From JACVRN01 sp963715565 (GTDB lineage: Bacteria > Acidobacteriota > Blastocatellia > Pyrinomonadales > Pyrinomonadaceae): a DNA stretch of 64,000 nucleotides. The notes under the pieces were generated by a model that searched no databases, had not been told where the DNA came from, and saw nothing but the letters and a program-made list of their open reading frames with translations. Positions 60,116 to 64,000 of the stretch are shown piece by piece (within the stretch, counting starts at the first letter, position 1; every line of letters begins with the position of its first letter). Made by a program: the position numbers and the translations under genes. Location: positions 2,666,001 through 2,730,000 of the forward strand of contig OY970256.1 in the NCBI GenBank assembly GCA_963715565.1. The letters are read 5' to 3'.

Positions 60116-61014
60116 CAATCGCGCGCGCGCCGGAGGCGGACGACGACATAGATTCCACGAAAGCCGAGCTTCAACGTCGTATGGAGGAGGCGCGCGAATC
60201 CATTACACAGACCGTTACGGAGATTAAGGATACAGTGGCAAACCAATATCAAGCAGTCAGGCACACGGTTACGGAAGCGTTGGACTGGCGCGAGCAGTAT
60301 CGCAAACGCCCCGTGGCCTTCACGGTCGGCGCACTCTCTGCCGGATTCCTTCTAGGCTACACGGTCGCTGGCACATTCAAGGGTGACGGGTCCAGTTACG
60401 AAGAGGACTACTGGTCTATTCCTTCCGAAGAGACGGACGTGTACGCGCGCACCGGAGCAGAGCCCGCGCGGCTCGCCCAGTCGCCTTACGCAGAGCGCGG
60501 TCTGGCAAGTAGCTCGCCGCCGCAAGCCTCCACGCGTCCAACGAGCGCACATGCCTCGTCGGCCACGGGCTCTTACGGCTCGACCGCGTATCAGGCGGCT
60601 GCGCCCGTAGAGGCCGATTACAGTGATTCGTCCGCAGCGGAAGACAAGGGGCCGGGTCTCTACGCACGTTTCAAAGAGACGCGCGCTTACGACAAGCTAC
60701 AGGAAGAAGTCTCCTCGCTCGGCGAACGCTTTGTAGAAGAACTGTCGGGCGTTGCGGCATCAGTGGTCTTGCCCGCGCTCTTTGGCAAGATCAAAGACCT
60801 GTTCGGCGTGGATCTTTCCAACAAGCAGCGCGGTGGCAGCGCATCGGGCGGGACATCCGCCAAAGGCGTTGCGGCAGCAGGAAGCGCGGCTTCGGCCTCG
60901 TCCGCAGGGGCTGGCGTAGGCAGCACGCGCCAGGGCGGTGCTTCTCAGAGCGGCTCGTCTTACGCCACGAGCGAGAACCGTCCCTACTCCGGCTCTACGC
61001 CAGACCAAGCGTAA
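60094..61014 (+). CDS. DUF3618-like envelope protein with disordered C-terminus
   Basis: A 306-residue protein. The N-terminal part has STKAELQRRMEEARESITQT (about 20-40), a helix of the DUF3618/YtxH type, then a membrane helix PVAFTVGALSAGFLLGYTVAG (about 71-92). The rest is Ser/Ala/Tyr/Thr-rich, with a coiled stretch DKLQEEVSSLGERFVEELSG and a tail of SASAGG-type low complexity. The ATG is 22 bp inside the preceding gene, with AAAGGATAAGC as site, indicating an operon. Together with the two genes upstream it forms an envelope cluster of unknown function. Confidence 0.75.
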   Translation: MAEERNLAIARAPEADDDIDSTKAELQRRMEEARESITQTVTEIKDTVANQYQAVRHTVTEALDWREQYRKRPVAFTVGALSAGFLLGYTVAGTFKGDGSSYEEDYWSIPSEETDVYARTGAEPARLAQSPYAERGLASSSPPQASTRPTSAHASSATGSYGSTAYQAAAPVEADYSDSSAAEDKGPGLYARFKETRAYDKLQEEVSSLGERFVEELSGVAASVVLPALFGKIKDLFGVDLSNKQRGGSASGGTSAKGVAAAGSAASASSAGAGVGSTRQGGASQSGSSYATSENRPYSGSTPDQA

Positions 61015-61021
61015 CGAATTT

Positions 61022-61104
61022 CGGAATGAAGAGATTGATTCATCGGTTCATTTTTTCATTGAATCAATGAACCGATGAATCAATGAATCAATTTCTTCAT
61101 TCCG
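61022..61104. repeat. 8-nt-word palindrome sharing a 19-mer with 21784
   Basis: Outer CGGAATGAAGA / TCTTCATTCCG arms enclose ATTGATTCATCGGTTCATT (61033-61051) and its reverse complement around 61067. An extra ATGAATCA word is present on the right. The 19-mer is identical to one 39 kb away at 21784. Confidence 0.92.
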
Positions 61105-61165
61105 CAATCGGTTGTCTTTCGGAAGTAAAGCGATTCCGATTTCACTTCTCTTTCGAGAGGCTTTC

Positions 61166-62074
61166 ATGTCCTCGCAGGTCGCCGTCATCATCAACACCGG
61201 TTCGGGCACGGACGATAAAGAGGAGGCGCGCGAGCGTCTCACAGCTTTTTTCAAATCACGAAATTGTGACGCCAGCATCCATTGTGCGCGCGACGGTGGG
61301 GAGCTAATCCTGTTGACGCACCGTGCTGTGGAAGAGGGCGCGCAAATCATCGTCGCGGGCGGCGGCGACGGGACCATCAACGCCGTCGCGCAAGAGGTTG
61401 TAGCCACAAACCACACGCTCGGCGTGCTCCCTTTGGGGACGTTCAACCACTTCGCCAAAGACCTGCGCATCCCGCTCGATTTGGAAGAGGCCGCGCGTGT
61501 TTGCCTTGAAGGACGCACGGCACGTGTGGACGTAGGCGAAGTCAACGGGCGCATGTTTCTGAACAATTCGAGTCTGGGGCTTTACCCGAGCATCGTGCGC
61601 GAGCGTGAAAAGCTGCAAGAGCGGCTGGGCCACGGAAAATTTCGCGCCTTCATCTGGGCCGCGCTCACCGTCCTGCGCCGCTACCCTTTTCTAACGATTC
61701 GTCTGAGCACGGACGAGCGCGAGATGCTGCGCCGCACCCCTTTTCTGTTCATAGGCAATAACGAATACGAGATGGAGAATTTCAACATCGGCTCGCGCGC
61801 CTGTCTGGATCGCGGGCTGTTGAGCATGTACATTGCGCACAGCACGGGACGTTTGGGTCTGCTGCGTCTGGGATGGCGAGCCCTCTTCGGCGGCCTCCGC
61901 GACGAAGAGGATTTCGACGCGCTGTGCACCAAAGAGATTTGGATTGAGACGCGACGACGACGTCTCAGGGTCGCAACCGACGGCGAAGTGACAATCATGC
62001 AGTCGCCCTTGCACTACCGCGTTCGCCCCGGCGCTCTGCGCGTCCGAGTTCCAAAAGTGACAAGTGACGAGTGA
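61166..62074 (+). CDS. Diacylglycerol kinase-family lipid kinase
   Basis: A 302-residue kinase. VAVIINTGSG at the start, IVAGGGDGTINAVAQEVVA (GGDGT about residue 69), LGVLPLGTFNHFAKDL (about 92-107) and the second-domain motif FLNNSSLGLYPSIV are those of DAGK_cat/YegS-type enzymes, which phosphorylate diacylglycerol or similar lipids with ATP. ATG 61166 has GAGAGG 5 bp upstream. The last residues before the stop, KVTSDE, are encoded by the first words of the GTGACAA palindrome, so the gene end has been taken over by the repeat. Confidence 0.92.
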   Translation: MSSQVAVIINTGSGTDDKEEARERLTAFFKSRNCDASIHCARDGGELILLTHRAVEEGAQIIVAGGGDGTINAVAQEVVATNHTLGVLPLGTFNHFAKDLRIPLDLEEAARVCLEGRTARVDVGEVNGRMFLNNSSLGLYPSIVREREKLQERLGHGKFRAFIWAALTVLRRYPFLTIRLSTDEREMLRRTPFLFIGNNEYEMENFNIGSRACLDRGLLSMYIAHSTGRLGLLRLGWRALFGGLRDEEDFDALCTKEIWIETRRRRLRVATDGEVTIMQSPLHYRVRPGALRVRVPKVTSDE

Positions 62075-62134
62075 CAAGTGACAAGCTAAAATAGCTTGCT
62101 CTTGCTCGTCACTTGTCACTCGTCACTTGTCACT
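62056..62134. repeat. Heptamer palindrome, GTGACAA word, overlapping a gene end
   Basis: Words AGTGACA, AGTGACG, AGTGACA, AGTGACA on the left, the centre AGCTAAAATAGCTTGCTCTTGC and reversed words on the right. The lipid kinase stop (62072-62074) lies in the third word, and the palindrome ends 6 bp before the metallophosphoesterase ATG. Confidence 0.93.
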
Positions 62135-62140
62135 GCTTTT

Positions 62141-63034
62141 ATGCGTAGAATCTTACATCTCTCTGACTTGCATTTCGGGCGCGTGGATTACCGCGTGGCG
62201 GAGACTCTCGTTGAAACTGTGAAGGAGTTGAAGCCGGATTTGGTTGCCGTCTCGGGCGATCTGACGCAGCGCGCGCGGGCCGCTCAATTCCGCGAGGCCA
62301 GAAAATTTCTTGACTCGTTGCCCAAGCCGCAAATCGTCGTCCCCGGTAATCACGACGTGCCGCTCTGGAATTTTTACGCACGCTTTTTCCAGCCGCTCAC
62401 AAACTATCGCCGCTACATCACGGACGACACGCGCCCCTTCTACGCCGACGATGAAATTGCCGTGCTCGGCATCAACACCGCGCGCTCTTTGACGACCAAG
62501 TACGGGCGCATCAACGAATCACAGGTGGCGCACATGCGCGACGTGATGTGCAAGCTCAATGACCGGATGGTGAAAATCATCGTCACGCACCATCCCTTCG
62601 AGCTGCCGGAGGGACACGATCAGGATGACCTTGTAGGTCGCGCGAAGATGGCTATGGCGGCAATGGCCGAATGCGGCGCGGACGTACTTCTGGCGGGCCA
62701 CCTGCACGTAGGCCACACAGGCCACACCGCCGAGCGTTACAAAATCGCGGGCCACAGCGCGCTTGTCGTTTCGGCGGGCACGGCTACATCCACGCGCGCT
62801 CGCGGAGAAACCAATTCCTTCAACCTGCTGCGCGTCAATCATCCTTACGTAGAGGTCGAGCGTTACAGTTGGCAAACCCAGACCAATCGCTTCGCGCCCG
62901 CGTCCGCAGAGCACTTTCAACACACCGACGGAGGCTGGAAACGGCTCTCGGACGAAGTGGCCGCAGGTATCACTTACGCCGAAGGGTCGGACGCGTTGCA
63001 GCCGCACATTCCTTCCAAAAATTCGACAGGCTAA
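62141..63034 (+). CDS. Metallophosphoesterase
   Basis: A 297-residue calcineurin-like phosphoesterase. The five metal motifs are present: LHLSDLHFG (about 5-13), VSGDLTQRAR (about 41), VPGNHDVPLW (about 68), VTHHPFELP (about 149) and LLAGHLHVGHTG (about 188). It probably hydrolyses a cyclic nucleotide or other phosphodiester; the substrate is unknown. ATG 62141 follows the palindrome by 6 bp without a clear ribosome binding site. The open frame above it is made of repeat words. It is cytoplasmic, co-directional with the lipid kinase. Confidence 0.93.
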   Translation: MRRILHLSDLHFGRVDYRVAETLVETVKELKPDLVAVSGDLTQRARAAQFREARKFLDSLPKPQIVVPGNHDVPLWNFYARFFQPLTNYRRYITDDTRPFYADDEIAVLGINTARSLTTKYGRINESQVAHMRDVMCKLNDRMVKIIVTHHPFELPEGHDQDDLVGRAKMAMAAMAECGADVLLAGHLHVGHTGHTAERYKIAGHSALVVSAGTATSTRARGETNSFNLLRVNHPYVEVERYSWQTQTNRFAPASAEHFQHTDGGWKRLSDEVAAGITYAEGSDALQPHIPSKNSTG

Positions 63035-63137
63035 GCGGCGCTCCGGCCTAGCCTCGCCGCCTTGAAGTAATAGAACCAAATGTTTAGCGCCCGCCCGTCT
63101 TTTCCATAAAAATACAAATCACAGGCCGTGTGCCTCG

Positions 63138-63167
63138 TTGACAACGCGGTTTCGTCAGTCATAGACT
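63138..63167 (+). promoter_or_regulatory. Likely promoter of the terminal TPR gene
   Basis: TTGACA (63138-63143), 18-bp spacer, TAGACT (63162-63167), 70 bp upstream of the TPR gene ATG. Confidence 0.5.
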
Positions 63168-63236
63168 CGCCATCAGACACTCAAAGGATGGGGCTCCCCC
63201 TCGAACGCTGTCGGATTCTTCAAGAGGAAACTTTTC

Positions 63237-64000
63237 ATGCTCAAGTCTGCTCTGGCCTCGCGGCGCAAACACCTCGCCGCCGCATTCATCAGCGTCTTTG
63301 TCCTGGCTCTAGCAGCCTCCGCGCCGCTCCACGCGCTCGCACAGGATAAAGAGGAGTACGAAGCGCGCCGTCGTCGCGCCTTTGAGTTCATAGACGCCAG
63401 CAAGTTCGCAGAGGCCCGCCAGATATTTGAAGAGCTGGCGATGGAGAAGCCTACGGACGGCCCCGTCATGTTCGGTCTGGGTTTTAGCACGATGGCTACG
63501 GCCAAGAACATCAAGGATCCTGATGAACGGCGCAAGGCGCGTCTGCGCGCACGCAAGGCTCTGCTACGCGCTAAAGAGCTGGGCGTGGAAAACGAGTTGC
63601 TCGACGCGATCATCGCCGCCATCCCGCCCGACGGCGGCGAAGAGACTCCCTTCTCCGACAACGCGGAGGCGGACCGCGCTATGGAAGAAGGCGAGGCCGC
63701 TTTTACGCGCGGCGATTTCGACGCAGCCATCACGGCCTACAGCCGCGCCTACAAACTGGACCCCAAGCTTTACGAAGCCGCGCTCTTTATAGGCGACATG
63801 TACTTTAGAAAGAAGGACGCGGACCGCGCGGGCGAGTGGTTCACGCGCGCCATCAGTATTGACCCGAACCGCGAGACGGCCTATCGCTACTGGGGCAACG
63901 CCCTGATGGCTGCCGAGCGCACGGACGAAGCGCGCAATAAATACATAGAAGCCATCATCGCCGCGCCCTACAGCCGCATGACATGGGAGAACGGTCTCAT
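63237..64000 (+). CDS. Secreted TPR-repeat protein, 3' end outside window
   Basis: At least 254 residues, still open at the window edge. Signal peptide MLKSALASRRKHLAAAFISV, cleavage near ALAQ (about 36). TPR-like helical pairs follow: RRRAFEFIDASKFAEARQIF (about 45-66), DFDAAITAYSRAYKLDPKLY, then ADRAGEWFTRAISIDPNRET and TDEARNKYIEAIIAAPYSRM. These match the 34-residue TPR spacing with the usual A/D-P ends. TPR proteins act as docking scaffolds, here in the periplasm. AAGAGGAAA lies upstream of ATG 63237. Confidence 0.85.
   Translation, partial: MLKSALASRRKHLAAAFISVFVLALAASAPLHALAQDKEEYEARRRRAFEFIDASKFAEARQIFEELAMEKPTDGPVMFGLGFSTMATAKNIKDPDERRKARLRARKALLRAKELGVENELLDAIIAAIPPDGGEETPFSDNAEADRAMEEGEAAFTRGDFDAAITAYSRAYKLDPKLYEAALFIGDMYFRKKDADRAGEWFTRAISIDPNRETAYRYWGNALMAAERTDEARNKYIEAIIAAPYSRMTWENGL

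Overview
The window looks like a piece of a chromosome from an Acidobacteriota bacterium, most likely class Blastocatellia. This is inferred from gene content only: two tandem VWFA-related secreted proteins of the acidobacterial type, a PadR regulator paired with a protein resembling the N-terminal part of acidobacterial ADOP permeases, a sigma factor / membrane anti-sigma-like / TPR-CHAT cassette, bacillithiol genes, and GC-rich, densely packed genes with some TTG and GTG starts. There is no rRNA, prophage, insertion sequence or CRISPR array. One tRNA gene, tRNA-Met(CAT), was found.

Layout. 1-5 kb: the 3' end of a cytochrome P450, a small secreted protein, an autoregulated padR operon, a GT2 glycosyltransferase with a DUF2834-like membrane protein, a histidine phosphatase and an O-methyltransferase. 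5-11 kb: a palindrome-rich spacer, a 1000-residue hybrid sensor kinase, a circularly permuted ATP-grasp protein, an ABM-fold monooxygenase, a GGQ release-factor-like protein and msrB. 11.6-19.6 kb: a CpXC/HEIGH putative metallopeptidase, the anti-sigma-like / sigma / TPR-CHAT cassette and an orphan small protein. 20-27 kb: tRNA-Met overlapped by a PD-(D/E)XK endonuclease gene, hemB, a GH5-like hydrolase, two small membrane proteins and selB. 27-35 kb: an acyl desaturase, a two-component system, two VWFA paralogs and an FKBP isomerase. 35-44 kb: a NYN RNase, nth, bshA, an Nfu scaffold, a secreted helical protein, bshB1, an RNase Z-like hydrolase and a secreted endonuclease/phosphatase. 44-50 kb: a YbhGFSR-type ABC exporter in one operon. 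50-59 kb: an SDR, then a tetR-MFP-RND-TolC efflux operon with a perfect palindromic operator. 59-64 kb: three small envelope proteins (DUF883-like, holin-III-like, membrane-anchored), a lipid kinase, a metallophosphoesterase and a truncated TPR protein.

The most striking structure is not a gene. At least thirteen intergenic spacers are filled by hairpins whose two arms are built from degenerate tandem words of 7 nt (sometimes 8 or 9). Each locus uses its own word (for example GTGACAA, AAATCGT, TTTTCAG, ATTTGCG, AGTCCCA, AATGCAA), but all share the layout words - short loop - reverse-complement words. They fit flush between neighbouring genes, and the first word often contains the stop codon. 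A second, GC-rich class forms nested palindromes at two loci (4990-5298 and 24817-24973) that share an ATGTTTATAG tag; at the first locus, two copies of one hairpin differ by paired, structure-preserving changes. These two systems are the main candidates for undescribed biology here.
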